Below the pieces are notes generated by a model, which ran no database searches, was not told the origin of the DNA, and saw nothing but the letters and a program-made list of their open reading frames with translations. A stretch of DNA of 64,000 nt, taken from the NCBI GenBank assembly GCA_947168515.1, contig CAMVMF010000007.1, positions 1 to 64,000 of the forward strand. Reading direction: 5' to 3'. Origin of the DNA: an uncultured Bacteroidales bacterium (GTDB lineage Bacteria; Bacteroidota; Bacteroidia; Bacteroidales; P3). Shown piece after piece: positions 9,032 through 17,539 of this stretch (the stretch's first letter is position 1; every line of letters starts with the position of its first letter). Position numbers and translations under genes: made by a program.

Positions 9032-9505
9032 ATGGAACAAGAACCAGTTTTAAACGAGCACAACAAACAAGAGTACCCGCCCATGCATACGGCGGAGCAT
9101 ATCCTCAACGGCACCATGGTGCAGATGTTTGGATGCCCGCGCTCGCGCAATGCACATATCGAACGCAAGAAAAGCAAGTGCGACTACCAGCTGCCCGCGC
9201 CCCCTACCGAGGCCCAGGTACAGGCTATCGAAGACAGAGTCAACGAGGTCATCAACCGCCACCTCAATGTCAGCATCGAATTTGTCGACCGCGACCATAT
9301 CCCGCCTGAAGTCGACCTGAGCAAGTTGCCAGCCGATGCGAGTGAAACCCTTCGTTTGGTACGCATCGGCGACTACGACGTTTGCGCCTGCGCAGGAACC
9401 CATGTGGCCAACACCTCAGAGATAGCGCCCTTCAAAATCATCAGCCACGATTACAACCCCGACACACATACTTGGCGACTTCGTTTCAAACTATTGGAAA
9501 AATAG
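9032..9505 (+). CDS. AlaX-type trans-editing domain (alanyl/threonyl-tRNA synthetase SAD)
   Basis: A 157-residue stand-alone second-additional-domain protein. The zinc-binding editing-site motifs are both present: HTAEH at residues 19-23 and CACAGTHV near residue 121, which give the expected H-x3-H and C-x3-H ligands. Such proteins hydrolyse mischarged aminoacyl-tRNA (typically Ser-tRNA-Ala or related) in trans. Length is that of the short AlaX class, without the glycine-rich N-terminal domain. It has its own intergenic spacing and is not in an obvious operon. Confidence 0.85.
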   Translation: MEQEPVLNEHNKQEYPPMHTAEHILNGTMVQMFGCPRSRNAHIERKKSKCDYQLPAPPTEAQVQAIEDRVNEVINRHLNVSIEFVDRDHIPPEVDLSKLPADASETLRLVRIGDYDVCACAGTHVANTSEIAPFKIISHDYNPDTHTWRLRFKLLEK

Positions 9506-9574
9506 GTTTCACCATTTAATAAAAAAAGTGTATCTTTGTAAAAATAACTTTTTGCAACAGAAGTTAGCAGTATT

Positions 9575-10411
9575 ATGAAGTACAAACAATTACACATTTT
9601 TCATCAGACCATTCTCCTTTTGATGGCTGCAAGTTTCATCGCCCTCTCCGCTTGCCAGAATGCCCAAACCGAGGATGTTCCTGCCACTGTGGCAGCATAC
9701 TCTACCCTGGAGGACCTAGACGGGCACACCGTCGGCGTAGTTGCCGGCAGCACCATGGACATGATGATGGGCGACACGGTGAATTTCCCCAATATCTCCC
9801 TAGTACGATTCCAAACCCCTTCCGAGCTCATCAACTCGGTAGAGAATGGCGAAACCGACTGTGGGATTGTCGACACCATTCAGTTATTGGCGCACAAGCT
9901 TCCCAAGCACGGTCTAGCCGTAGACTTCACCCTATCTGGTGGCTTTGATGTCGCCGCCGCTTTCAATCTAAGCGACACTAAATTGCGCGACCAGTTCAAC
10001 GACTTCATCATCCATGTAAAATCCGACGGTACCCTTGACAGCATGCTGGCCCATTGGACCAGCGAGCGCATCGACACCGTCGACCTCCCTCCCCTGCCCG
10101 AATTGGAAGAGCTAAAGGGGCATCCGTTGGAGGTTGCCACCCTGTCCGACAACATGCCGTTCAGCTTCTATCGCAAGAATGGATGGATTGGATTTGAAAT
10201 CGAACTGATTACCAAATTTGGAGTGTTCATCAACCGCCCAGTACATTTTAGTGGCTACAATTTCGACGAAGTATTGCCGGCCTTATGGGCCCACAAGGCC
10301 GACATGGTTGCCGCCAACCTATTCATCACCCCTGACAGGTCCAAAAGAGTCCTCTACTCCAATCCCTACTATTTCTGCAAAACCAGCTGTTTCTCCAAAG
10401 CAAAAGAATAA
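9575..10411 (+). CDS. Short extracellular solute-binding lipoprotein (SBP_bac_3-like)
   Basis: A 278-residue lipoprotein (lipobox ALSAC) with a promoter box TATCTTTG upstream near 9531. Residues 45-165 resemble the second half of a type 3 solute-binding domain (GHTVGVVAGSTMD, ENGETDCGIVDTIQLL, RDQFNDFIIHVKSDGTLDSML). Residues 185-275 resemble the first half of another (LEVATLSDNMPFSFYRKNGWIGFEIELITKFG, DMVAANLFITPDRSKRVLYSNPYY). The protein ends right after that segment, so it looks like the middle of a two-domain protein, truncated at the C-terminus or circularly arranged. No permease gene is adjacent. Confidence 0.7.
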   Translation: MKYKQLHIFHQTILLLMAASFIALSACQNAQTEDVPATVAAYSTLEDLDGHTVGVVAGSTMDMMMGDTVNFPNISLVRFQTPSELINSVENGETDCGIVDTIQLLAHKLPKHGLAVDFTLSGGFDVAAAFNLSDTKLRDQFNDFIIHVKSDGTLDSMLAHWTSERIDTVDLPPLPELEELKGHPLEVATLSDNMPFSFYRKNGWIGFEIELITKFGVFINRPVHFSGYNFDEVLPALWAHKADMVAANLFITPDRSKRVLYSNPYYFCKTSCFSKAKE

Positions 10412-10427
10412 CAGCTATAAGAATAGA

Positions 10428-10462
10428 AAAAGGTGGGCATATTATGGATGCCCACCTTTTTT
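10428..10462. terminator. Bidirectional terminator
   Basis: Stem AAAGGTGGGCAT / ATGCCCACCTTT with a 6-7 base loop, flanked by A-runs on the left and T-runs on the right. It lies between convergent genes (solute-binding protein and SGNH hydrolase) and can serve both. Confidence 0.85.
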
Positions 10463-10479
10463 GTGTATTCAACACTTTG

Positions 10480-11172
10480 CTATACTGAGAGCCTGGATGC
10501 CGTGATGGATTCAACAATCATGGCATATCCTCGTTTATTGGGGTGCATACCGTCGGGACTATAGCAATCGCCAAGGCTCCTACGGTCTAGCAGGACCGTA
10601 CTAATATCCTCAACCTGGACTTTGAACTCGTTGCCCAGTTTATAAACCTCCTGGCTGTACTGCTCATACCATTCGCTCAGCCTGTTGACATCGCCACCAA
10701 GCCATTGAAGAATATTGCCCTTATTGAGGCCTTCACTTACGAAATCGAAATACCGTTGCGGAAGCAGCGCAGGAAGGGAAAGCAATACCGGTTTAGCTCC
10801 GAGGGTACGGAACCGTGAGATAACCTCCTCATAAAGACTGCGGAAATCAGAGAGAGTCATCTGCGGTGTATGGGTTGCCTCCGGGGCTTCAGAGACTGCC
10901 TTCCAGTCATAACTGCAACAATTGCCGGCAAACTCCAGCAACACCACATCGCCTGGTTTAATTTTCTTCAGACGACGATCACGGCTGCCGGTTCCCTTTT
11001 TGCCGCTGTCGCCAAAACTAAAGAAATGGCAGACCTCCTGGTGACTGCTATCGCCTTGTCGGCTGAGAGGGCCATCGCTACCATGATGGCTGGTTGTGCC
11101 ATCGCAAATTTGAGTAGGATTGGCAACAGCACCTTTCTTAATAGAATCTCGTAATGCGAAAGACATATTCAT
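10480..11172 (-). CDS. SGNH/GDSL-family hydrolase with altered block I
   Basis: A 230-residue protein. Conserved blocks: block I near the N-terminus reads FALRDSIKKG, where the usual GDS is RDS; block III reads LLEFAGNCCSYDW (Asn retained, usual GNDC changed to GNCC); block V DGMHPNKRGYAMI keeps the Asp-x-x-His dyad. The nucleophilic Ser and the Asp/His are therefore present, but the block I glycine is lost (CGA where GGA would encode Gly). The segment between blocks I and III (ANPTQICDGTTSHHG...) looks unlike the family. It may be a decaying or specialised esterase. A promoter (TTG, 20 bp, TACTTTTG) lies at about 11193-11200. No signal peptide. Confidence 0.75.
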   Translation of the reverse strand: MNMSFALRDSIKKGAVANPTQICDGTTSHHGSDGPLSRQGDSSHQEVCHFFSFGDSGKKGTGSRDRRLKKIKPGDVVLLEFAGNCCSYDWKAVSEAPEATHTPQMTLSDFRSLYEEVISRFRTLGAKPVLLSLPALLPQRYFDFVSEGLNKGNILQWLGGDVNRLSEWYEQYSQEVYKLGNEFKVQVEDISTVLLDRRSLGDCYSPDGMHPNKRGYAMIVESITASRLSV

Positions 11173-11547
11173 TAGCGTTTGAAATTTGATACAAAAGTAC
11201 GACTATTTCCCGTTGTGACCAACTAAACGTGACATCCACACAAAAAAGGGACAAAAAGGCCATTTTAGGTACCCAAAGGGATAAAATATAGCGTTTAAAT
11301 GTTAAAAAAGACATTTCGTCCCAGTTTTTTGGTGGCGAACGGGACAGTTTTTGGCTCCCCAAAACGGCACAAGGGCACCAATACGAGCCGTCCATAACAA
11401 ATGAAAAGGCAGATGGAGGGAAGAGCAGAAACAAAGCAAGAAAATGAGAGGTGACAAAATAATGTGACGAATGCCACGTTATAGAAGCAGGATCATCCGT
11501 TGCACAGAACGCTAACAACAAAAGGAATAACATTACATAGAACCCCT
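11173..11547. other. Intergenic region
   Basis: This 375-bp stretch holds the SGNH promoter near its left end. ORFs called in it (11138-11533, 11295-11477, minus) have low-complexity hydrophobic translations and no family resemblance. I see no gene or RNA that I can support. Confidence 0.5.
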
Positions 11548-12168
11548 ATGACAATAACAAGCATGACACGAGGTGAGATGAAGGCATGTGCAGAGGTGGC
11601 GGCAGAAGCCTTTCACTCGTATGACTACTTTACCATCTACTTTCCTGATGCCAAAGAGCGGATGGAGTATCTACGCACCATCATTGCTTCGGAATATCGG
11701 GCCAACAGGCATGCTGCACATTTGCTGGTGATGCGAGAGGGTAAAGACATCGTTGCCGTAGCACAACTGCACGCACCTGACTACAAGAAACCCTCCGACT
11801 TGAAATACTTACTGAGTGGCTTTACTAAAATATACAAGACCGCCAACAGACAAACCATCGACGATTGGCTGTCCATGGATGCCAAAGCGGGTGAGCCGTG
11901 CCACCAAAAGGCAAAAGACGCTTGGTATCTGAGTTCGCTAGTGGTGGCTCCGCAATACCAAAGAGGGCATTACGGGAAACGAATGATCGAAGAGGGCATC
12001 ATTCCCTATGTCGAAAGGCACAACGGATCGAGACTGGCACTCTTCACCAATTCCGAGGGAAACTGTAGGTTCTATGAGAAGTTAGGATTCCAGCAATTCG
12101 ACAGCAGAGCAATCGAATACAAGGGCAAGAAAATGGGAAGTTGGAGCTATGTGAAGAATCTACGGTGA
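11548..12168 (+). CDS. GNAT-family N-acetyltransferase
   Basis: The track begins at 11500, but the internal ATG at 11548 (MTITSMTRGEMKACAEVAAEAF) starts where GNAT homology begins and gives 206 residues. Motif A is clear: SSLVVAPQYQRGHYGKRMIEEGI, the acetyl-CoA pyrophosphate loop, followed by LALFTNSEGNCRFYEKLGFQ (motif B). The length and the extended middle (residues 65-115) suit acetyltransferases acting on small molecules. Substrate unknown. Confidence 0.85.
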   Translation: MTITSMTRGEMKACAEVAAEAFHSYDYFTIYFPDAKERMEYLRTIIASEYRANRHAAHLLVMREGKDIVAVAQLHAPDYKKPSDLKYLLSGFTKIYKTANRQTIDDWLSMDAKAGEPCHQKAKDAWYLSSLVVAPQYQRGHYGKRMIEEGIIPYVERHNGSRLALFTNSEGNCRFYEKLGFQQFDSRAIEYKGKKMGSWSYVKNLR

Positions 12169-12217
12169 GCAAGATTCAAAGAAGGGCAGTAAAGGAAACG
12201 GCGTAGAGACACGTTGC

Positions 12218-12259
12218 ACAAGACCCTTGCCCATAAAAAACTAACGAGTTGGGTCTTGT
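12218..12259. promoter_or_regulatory. Inverted repeat before the nitroreductase gene
   Basis: ACAAGACCC (12218-12226) and GGGTCTTGT (12251-12259) form a perfect 9-bp stem. An A-run follows on the + strand, so it would be a terminator only for minus-strand transcripts. A duplicated ACAACAACTAAAAA segment follows before the ATG at 12311. It may be a terminator, an operator or a leader structure. Confidence 0.4.
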
Positions 12260-12310
12260 AAAAAAAAGAGACAACAACTAAAAAAAACAACAACTAAAAA
12301 CGAACAATAT

Positions 12311-12946
12311 ATGGCGGACAACTATCTGGAAAAAAGATATGAAGAAGTCTTTGGCAGCGGCAAGACCAAGGTCAAACGCATCGGACACACATTGGACGAA
12401 TTGCTGTTGAAAAACAGAAGTCAACGAGGGTACCTGAAAGACTATGTGGTGAAGCGAGAGGAATTGGAACGCATTGTGGGCGTATGCAGCAAGATACCCT
12501 CAGCCAAAAACCAGCAAGTGCTACGGTTTCGTCTGGTAACGCGCGAGACTGGGGCTGAAAAAGTATTGGAAAACATCAAGCTAGGTGCCGCCTTGCCGGA
12601 GCTACACCTACCCTTTGCCGGAACTGAGCCCGAGGCCTTTATCGTGGTGATGAGCACCGTCAAAGAGAACAAATTTGTCGATGTGGACCTGGGTATGGCC
12701 CTCCAGAGCATGTTGCTCAAGGCAGTGGAAATGGGACTCAACGGACTGGCCATTGGCTCTTTCCACCAAGGCAATATCATGCGGGAGCTGCAACTTCCTT
12801 ACGAGCCGCTCATGGTAGTGGCCATCGGGAAAGGCATCGAAAAAATAGAACTAACGCCTATAGCTCCCGAAGAGAGCCACGCTTACTATCGAAAAGACGG
12901 TGTGCATTACGTACCCAAGATCCCGGCCAAAGATTTGATTGTTTGA
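12311..12946 (+). CDS. Nitroreductase family protein
   Basis: A 211-residue flavoprotein related to small nitroreductases. FMN-binding RSQRGYLKDYVVKREEL at residues 37-53, the active-site helix SKIPSAKNQQVLRFRLVT, the central DVDLGMALQSMLLKAVEMGLNGLAIGSFH and a C-terminal PLMVVAIGKGIEKIELTPI. It is not closely related to the nitroreductase at 7.9 kb. The gene is preceded by an inverted repeat and A-rich leader. Substrate unknown. Confidence 0.82.
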   Translation: MADNYLEKRYEEVFGSGKTKVKRIGHTLDELLLKNRSQRGYLKDYVVKREELERIVGVCSKIPSAKNQQVLRFRLVTRETGAEKVLENIKLGAALPELHLPFAGTEPEAFIVVMSTVKENKFVDVDLGMALQSMLLKAVEMGLNGLAIGSFHQGNIMRELQLPYEPLMVVAIGKGIEKIELTPIAPEESHAYYRKDGVHYVPKIPAKDLIV

Positions 12947-13104
12947 GGTCGGCACCCAGAGACTTTTCTACTCTCTACAATCACATACGTGGGCTCCTCC
13001 AATGGAGCCCTATTCGCTCCCAGGCTAGCACGACCGGGAGGGGGCTTTATGTCTGTGTGCCCCATACCAATAAGGCTGCTGCCACCAAGCCGCCCCATAT
13101 AACA

Positions 13105-13620
13105 TCAGATTACCTGCAAAGCATCGGGTTCGATATTGATGGTGAGGCTGATGTTGATATTGGAAATGTGCACGGCAAAATTTCCCTCAGAGCAGTTATG
13201 GACAATCGTCCCCTCCATACCCTCGAAATCACCTGCCACCACTCGCACCTTGGCTCCTTTATGCAAAGAAATCGTGTTGTGCACATACAGCTGCTCCTTC
13301 GACTCCACCAACCGGCGCATAGCGTCCATTTCTCCTTGGGGAATAACAGCAATGCCCGAACTAGGGAAACTAACAAAACCACTGACTCCTCGCACCTGAC
13401 GCACATCGAAGATATCTCGCTCTGTCATCTTGACAAATGTGTAGGAGCTGAGCAGCGGCACTTCTACCGACTTCACCCGATCCGACCACTTCCTCAACAC
13501 GCGATGCATCGGAAGATAGGTCTCAAGATTCAGCTCTTGAGAGAGACGGTCGGTCACCGTCTTTTCGGCCCTGGCAGCCGTGTAGACTGCGGCCCATTGG
13601 GGTATATTAGATAAGGACAT
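13105..13620 (-). CDS. UpxY/NusG-like transcription antiterminator (orphan)
   Basis: A 171-residue NusG paralog. The N-terminal NGN domain spans residues 8-100 (WAAVYTAARAEKTVTDRL, ETYLPMHRVLRKWSDR, VPLLSSYTFVKM, VRGVSGFVSFPSSGIAVIP) and a C-terminal KOW motif lies at about 120-150 (GAKVRVVAGDFEGMEGTIV). In Bacteroides, UpxY proteins start capsular polysaccharide operons and prevent premature termination there. Here no polysaccharide genes follow: the next gene downstream is convergent, about 160 bp away. The leader is about 130 nt long, from a TATTTTTG box at about 13757-13764. It may act in trans, or be left over from a lost locus. Confidence 0.88.
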   Translation of the reverse strand: MSLSNIPQWAAVYTAARAEKTVTDRLSQELNLETYLPMHRVLRKWSDRVKSVEVPLLSSYTFVKMTERDIFDVRQVRGVSGFVSFPSSGIAVIPQGEMDAMRRLVESKEQLYVHNTISLHKGAKVRVVAGDFEGMEGTIVHNCSEGNFAVHISNINISLTINIEPDALQVI

Positions 13621-13862
13621 CTATATCACATTAAAAACAATCTCAACAAAAAACATGGTCGAAGAAGTGAGATTGGCACCTTCCAGCGACCCGAAAGTTC
13701 ACAACAAACACCAGTGTCTCAAAAACTTAGGAAACATCTGACCCTTTGATTAGTTTTGCAAAAATACTCAAACAATTGAGATAGACAAAATTTTAGCGAA
13801 ATATTTTTTTCGAAAATGCGTTATGTGCATATATTTGCGGAAACTTCAGTACCACAAATTGC

Positions 13863-15800
13863 ATGACTAAAGAACTAACCATGGAGAGAATCAACCCCAT
13901 AGCATCGCTTCAAAGGCTGTCCGAACTATTGAAAAAAGAAATGGACTACGAACGCCAGACCTATGCCCAAGCGATGACCGCCGACCGCATCGGAAGCCGT
14001 ATGCAGGAGCCAGGCTGCCGCTACCCCATCACCTTGGGCCGATGCGAATACAATGTCCTGGACCAGCTTGTGCTGACCCTCACATACGAAGTGGCCGAGG
14101 ACGAGACCGACATAGACTTCGAACCCGGCAAGCCTGTAAGCCTCTTCTACCTGAGCGATGACGGACAGAGCGTCAGAGAGTTGCCATACCAATGCTACGT
14201 AGAACAGGTAGACGTAGGCATCATGTGCATAACGCTTCCCAACAAAAGTGCACTGCAATCCGTCAAGGCACTGAGCGAAAACCACCTGCTGGGCATCCAA
14301 ATAGGCATTGACATGACCAGCTACCGCGTGATGCAGGAAGCCCTTGCCGATGTCATGCGCAGCGACAAAGAAAAATTCGTCCACCTGCGGGACACGCTCA
14401 TCGGTCCCCTACGCCCCTCCTACCGCAACCTACCACGCCTTTCTTTCCCATGGCTTAACCTCAGCCAGCAAGCAGCGGTACAAAAGGTAGTAGAGGCGCA
14501 AGAGGTGGCCATTGTGCATGGCCCTCCCGGAACAGGCAAGACCACCACTCTGGTAGAAGCCATCATCGAAACCCTGCAGCGCGAAACCCAAGTGCTGGTT
14601 TGCGCTCCGAGCAATGCCGCCGTAGATTGGATCAGCGAACAGCTATCGCGCAGAGGAGTAAACGTGCTGAGGATAGGCAACCCTCTAAGAATGAGCAGCG
14701 AAATGCTCGACTGCAGCTACGAACGACGTTATGCGGCACATCCCGACTATGCCGAGTTGTGGAGCATACGGCGTGCCCTGCGCGAAGGCCTTTCAGGCGA
14801 AGGCAAATCGCGAGAGAAACAGGCACGGATAGCCAAGATGAGAGACCGCGCCACCGAGTTGGAAATCCGCATACAATACGACCTCTTCGACCAAGCCCGT
14901 GTGGTGGCATGCACCCTCATCGGCAGTGCCTACCACATTTTGGAGCACAAGCACTTCTCCACCCTTTTCATCGACGAGGCTGCGCAGGCCCTGGAACCCG
15001 CCTGCTGGGCCGCGATACTGAAGGCCGACCGCGTCATCTTCAGCGGCGACCACCAGCAGCTGCCCCCCACCATCAAATGTCCCGAGGCAGCACGGGGAGG
15101 CCTGGACCAAACGCTGATGCAGAAAGTGGCCAAAAACAAGCCCGAAAGTGTCTCGCTGCTGACCGTCCAATACCGCATGAACAAAGACATCATGGGCTTC
15201 TCCTCGCAATGGTTCTATCACGGACGACTGACAGCTGCCCCTGAGGTTGCGGAACGGCTAGTGTCGCCCATCGACACCCCGTTGATGTGGATTGACACCT
15301 CCCAGTGCCATTTTGGCGAAAAAGAGAGCCGCACCCTCAGCCGTAGCAATGCCGAGGAGGCTCGACTGCTAATTCACACCCTGCGCGACTATGTGGAGAT
15401 GGTCGGCATGAAGAAAGTACAAGACGAACGGGTCGACTTCGGCATCATCTCGCCCTACCGCGCCCAGGTGCGTCTGATTAGGAAGCTGCTTCGCTGGCAG
15501 AAGTTCTTCCGCACGCTGCGAAAACAGATTTCCGTCAACAGCGTGGACGGATTCCAAGGGCAGGAACGCGACGTCATCATCCTAAGCATGGTGCGCGACA
15601 ACGAGAAAGGCACCATCGGATTCCTGCGCGACCTCCGCCGTATGAATGTGGCCATCACGCGGGCCCGCATGAAGCTCATCATACTAGGCAACGCCGAGAC
15701 CCTTTCGCAGCACAAGTTCTACCACCACTTTATCGAATACGTCAAAGACCACGGCGACTTTGTCACCCTGCCCGACCCCGTCCAAAACCAATCCGACTGA
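13863..15800 (+). CDS. SF1 DNA/RNA helicase (UPF1/IGHMBP2-like)
   Basis: A 645-residue superfamily 1 helicase. Walker [12 protein letters not shown] near residue 220, Walker [14 protein letters not shown] near 375, then [12 protein letters not shown] (motif III), [18 protein letters not shown] (motif IV region), [20 protein letters not shown] (motif V) and [16 protein letters not shown] (motif VI). The N-terminal 200 residues contain a barrel region typical of UPF1-like enzymes. Such proteins unwind nucleic acid 5' to 3' using ATP. Starts at 13863 and 13878 (MERINPI) are both possible. It is a single-gene unit by spacing. Confidence 0.9.
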   Translation: MTKELTMERINPIASLQRLSELLKKEMDYERQTYAQAMTADRIGSRMQEPGCRYPITLGRCEYNVLDQLVLTLTYEVAEDETDIDFEPGKPVSLFYLSDDGQSVRELPYQCYVEQVDVGIMCITLPNKSALQSVKALSENHLLGIQIGIDMTSYRVMQEALADVMRSDKEKFVHLRDTLIGPLRPSYRNLPRLSFPWLNLSQQAAVQKVVEAQEVAIVHGPPGTGKTTTLVEAIIETLQRETQVLVCAPSNAAVDWISEQLSRRGVNVLRIGNPLRMSSEMLDCSYERRYAAHPDYAELWSIRRALREGLSGEGKSREKQARIAKMRDRATELEIRIQYDLFDQARVVACTLIGSAYHILEHKHFSTLFIDEAAQALEPACWAAILKADRVIFSGDHQQLPPTIKCPEAARGGLDQTLMQKVAKNKPESVSLLTVQYRMNKDIMGFSSQWFYHGRLTAAPEVAERLVSPIDTPLMWIDTSQCHFGEKESRTLSRSNAEEARLLIHTLRDYVEMVGMKKVQDERVDFGIISPYRAQVRLIRKLLRWQKFFRTLRKQISVNSVDGFQGQERDVIILSMVRDNEKGTIGFLRDLRRMNVAITRARMKLIILGNAETLSQHKFYHHFIEYVKDHGDFVTLPDPVQNQSD

Positions 15801-16055
15801 ATAGGAATTGCCTGTGCAGCCTGCTCAATTGGGCAAACGACATACAATCCTATATTACAGTATGTTCATGGTGGCATTATCACAAAAAGAGAGGGGTGAA
15901 AAGTGGGCAAAAAAGGACAAAAAACGGATTGAACTGGGGAAAATGGCGGTGATACGGCAGAATTGTTTTGTAAAAAGATAGTAACATAAACGGGTGATAA
16001 CGAACGTAATGAAGAAAAAAAAGTAAAAAATAGTGTTGGAATGAAAAAAAGGTTG

Positions 16056-16131
16056 TATCTTTGCACCGACAGTTTCCACCACGCTTCCCACATGAACAGC
16101 GAACCAGGGTGGAACTTTTGTTTTAAGGGGT
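16056..16131 (+). ncRNA. Candidate small RNA with own promoter
   Basis: The box TATCTTTG at 16056-16063 has TTG 17 bp upstream. The predicted transcript begins near 16070 and folds into a stem of AGTTTCCACC with GGTGGAACT, with an inner CGCT/AGCG helix, and ends in TTTTGTTTT like an intrinsic terminator. No start codon with a sensible ORF follows. It is either a small regulatory RNA of about 60 nt or the remnant of a lost gene's leader. It matches no RNA family I know. Confidence 0.4.
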
Positions 16132-16148
16132 AGTGTATGATTATAGAC

Positions 16149-16170
16149 AAAAAAACCGCTATAAAGCGGC
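16149..16170 (-). terminator. Terminator of the Panacea operon
   Basis: On the minus strand: stem GCCGCT/AGCGG, then TTTTTTT. It follows the stop of the 137-residue gene by about 25 bp. Confidence 0.75.
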
Positions 16171-16193
16171 AGATCAATCATACAAATAAAGAT

Positions 16194-16607
16194 TCAAGTA
16201 TGTTTCTTTTCTGCAATCCAGAACTCATGATTCTTGTCTAAAAATACAATATAGAATTTGTTACGTACAACATGCCCAACAATAACTGATTTCCCATTAA
16301 TGTGTATTCTTCCCCAATGAGCGTCCTTCGTAATATATTTAGGAAACTTAAACTTTGTCTTGTCTTCCGGTGGAAAACCCTCATAAATAGTAAATTTCTT
16401 CCCATCAACCTGCGAGATGAGTTTGCCCTTACAATATCCTTTCAGCACTTCCATGGCCTTTGAAAGCAAACCATCCTTTTCCCATTCAGCAAAACTTTGG
16501 CCTTGATTACGGTCGTGATGTTCTAATGAAAAGCAAAAGTTTTCATTTTCATCCACTTTTAATTCAGGGGATTTTTCAAGATGAGGTTTTTTCTTTTCTA
16601 TCTTCAC
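16194..16607 (-). CDS. Candidate toxin of a Panacea-type toxin-antitoxin pair
   Basis: A 137-residue cytoplasmic protein whose ATG overlaps the stop of the upstream Panacea gene (ATGA), so the two are translationally coupled. The N-terminal 25 residues are Lys/Glu-rich. The C-terminal half is strand-rich, with HWGRIHINGKSVIVGHVV and NKFYIVFLDKNHEFWI, a pattern reminiscent of small beta-rich toxins. I do not recognise a specific family. Panacea antitoxins are known to pair with very diverse toxins, so position is the main argument. The gene is AT-rich compared with its neighbours. A terminator follows directly. Confidence 0.55.
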   Translation of the reverse strand: MKIEKKKPHLEKSPELKVDENENFCFSLEHHDRNQGQSFAEWEKDGLLSKAMEVLKGYCKGKLISQVDGKKFTIYEGFPPEDKTKFKFPKYITKDAHWGRIHINGKSVIVGHVVRNKFYIVFLDKNHEFWIAEKKHT

Positions 16608-17095
16608 ATCGTCAGCTCTTTACGGTAGAAAGACATCATTTCTTCTTTGGAAATAATAGCATTACTCTTTTCCGCAATAGATATGTTGCCACGCGCATCA
16701 ATCCACGGTTTTTCTCTATGAGTTGCACGTTCCAGCTCTAATGCTGTCCAAGAAGATAGAGTGTCCAGAACTTCTTTTAAAAGACTTTGCTGGTCAGATG
16801 ATAGTTCTGCAAATAATTTATCCTCATCAATCCCTTTTATTGGAGAATATGCAATATCAGAATATAAGATTGATTTATCTTTAAGACTATTATACAATTT
16901 TCTGCTTACTGGTCCATGAACCCATGCCTCAAATTGGTCGTCCACAAGTTCCTCGCCAAAATAGGCAAGGTGATAAGCATCACAATAAAAAACTAATTTT
17001 TGCAGTTTCAAATGTGACATTGGACCATAATGTTTAAGGATATAATTTCCCAGAACAATTGAATCCATTTTTTTGATATTGCGCACGATATTCAT
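16604..17095 (-). CDS. Panacea (DUF4065/SocA-like) domain antitoxin
   Basis: The track ORF begins at 17248, but the promoter box at 17134-17141 lies inside that extension, so the ATG at 17095 (MNIVRNIKKMDSIVLGNYIL) or 17068 is the real start. The result is about 163 residues. The Panacea domain core is clear: SHLKLQKLVFYCDAYHLAYFGEELVDDQFEAWVHGPV, where L-KLQKL-Y-A-H and AW-HGPV are its hallmarks. Proteins with this domain neutralise many unrelated toxins. It precedes a small overlapping gene that may be the toxin. AT-rich composition points to horizontal acquisition. Confidence 0.85.
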   Translation of the reverse strand: MNIVRNIKKMDSIVLGNYILKHYGPMSHLKLQKLVFYCDAYHLAYFGEELVDDQFEAWVHGPVSRKLYNSLKDKSILYSDIAYSPIKGIDEDKLFAELSSDQQSLLKEVLDTLSSWTALELERATHREKPWIDARGNISIAEKSNAIISKEEMMSFYRKELTM

Positions 17096-17141
17096 ATTAT
17101 TACATGTAATGATATCTTGTCTGTTTGTTGTTGCAAAGATA
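17094..17141 (-). promoter_or_regulatory. Promoter and palindromic operator of the Panacea operon
   Basis: A full Bacteroidota promoter on the minus strand: TTTG, 19 bp, then TATCTTTG (17134-17141). Between it and the ATG lies the perfect palindrome ATTACATGTAAT (17099-17110), extended by ATAT arms to 22 bp (17094-17115). It is well placed to be an autoregulatory operator, as is usual for toxin-antitoxin operons. Confidence 0.6.
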
Positions 17142-17271
17142 CATATAAAAATAAAAATGACAAAATTTATTTTCATTTTTTTGATGATGATGTTGGTAAT
17201 GGAATAGGTGAAGATGTTGGTGCTGGAGGTGATGGTGGGGGATGTCATGGTGATGATAGAGATAATGATTG

Positions 17272-17296
17272 AGGGCGAGATTAACCATCTCGCCCT
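17272..17296. terminator. Hairpin after the DUF4248 remnant
   Basis: A perfect 10-bp stem AGGGCGAGAT / ATCTCGCCCT with loop TAACC. It has no strong U-tract on either side, so termination is likely but not certain. Left of it (17185-17270) is low-complexity GATG/GGTG-rich sequence. Confidence 0.5.
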
Positions 17297-17320
17297 TGGT
17301 TGTGTTAGGGGGGTATTTGT

Positions 17321-17500
17321 TTAGGGTTCGCCGAGGAAGGAGTAGATGATTTGGAGTTGTTTTGGGGAGAGGATTTTGCGGGAGCGGGTGTAGCCGGTGG
17401 CTTGGAGGGCGGACATGAGTGGTTTGTTGGAATGGATTTCGTGGGCGAGGCGTTTGCTCGCACTCTCCTTACCTTCGGTGACGTTGCTTAGGCTCGGCAT
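17321..17500 (-). pseudogene. DUF4248 family remnant
   Basis: The last 59 codons of this frame (MPSLSNVTEGKESASKRLAH..., ending QLQIIYSFLGEP) match the C-terminal pattern of DUF4248 proteins of Bacteroidales: a stretch with SA-KRL, a helix with ALQATGY, then ILSPKQLQII and a final LGEP. The usual N-terminal segment (a GxSELAxLY-type motif) is missing, because upstream sequence becomes the antisense of the fucosidase gene. It appears to be a fragment left at a recombination junction. The frame continues as a long antisense ORF (17321-18637), which is not a real gene. Confidence 0.55.
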
Positions 17501-17539
17501 AGTAAGCAAGCTTTCTCTGCTCTCGCTTGGCGCAACACC

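Larger units (their letters stand above)
15801..16193. other. Intergenic region with possible small RNA and terminator
   Basis: This 393-bp AT-rich stretch contains a promoter with a short stem-loop transcript (see 16064-16131) and the terminator of the minus-strand Panacea operon (16149-16170). ORFs on the minus strand at 15855-16181 translate to hydrophobic low-complexity sequence and are rejected. Confidence 0.5.

Noticed and set aside
15855-16181. Two overlapping minus-strand ORFs
   Set aside because: Phe/Leu-rich translations in AT-rich intergenic DNA, overlapping a promoter and terminator.
17185-17270. GATG/GGTG-rich tract as a repeat gene or coding start
   Set aside because: It is low-complexity sequence upstream of the Panacea promoter and hairpin; the Panacea gene starts downstream at 17095.
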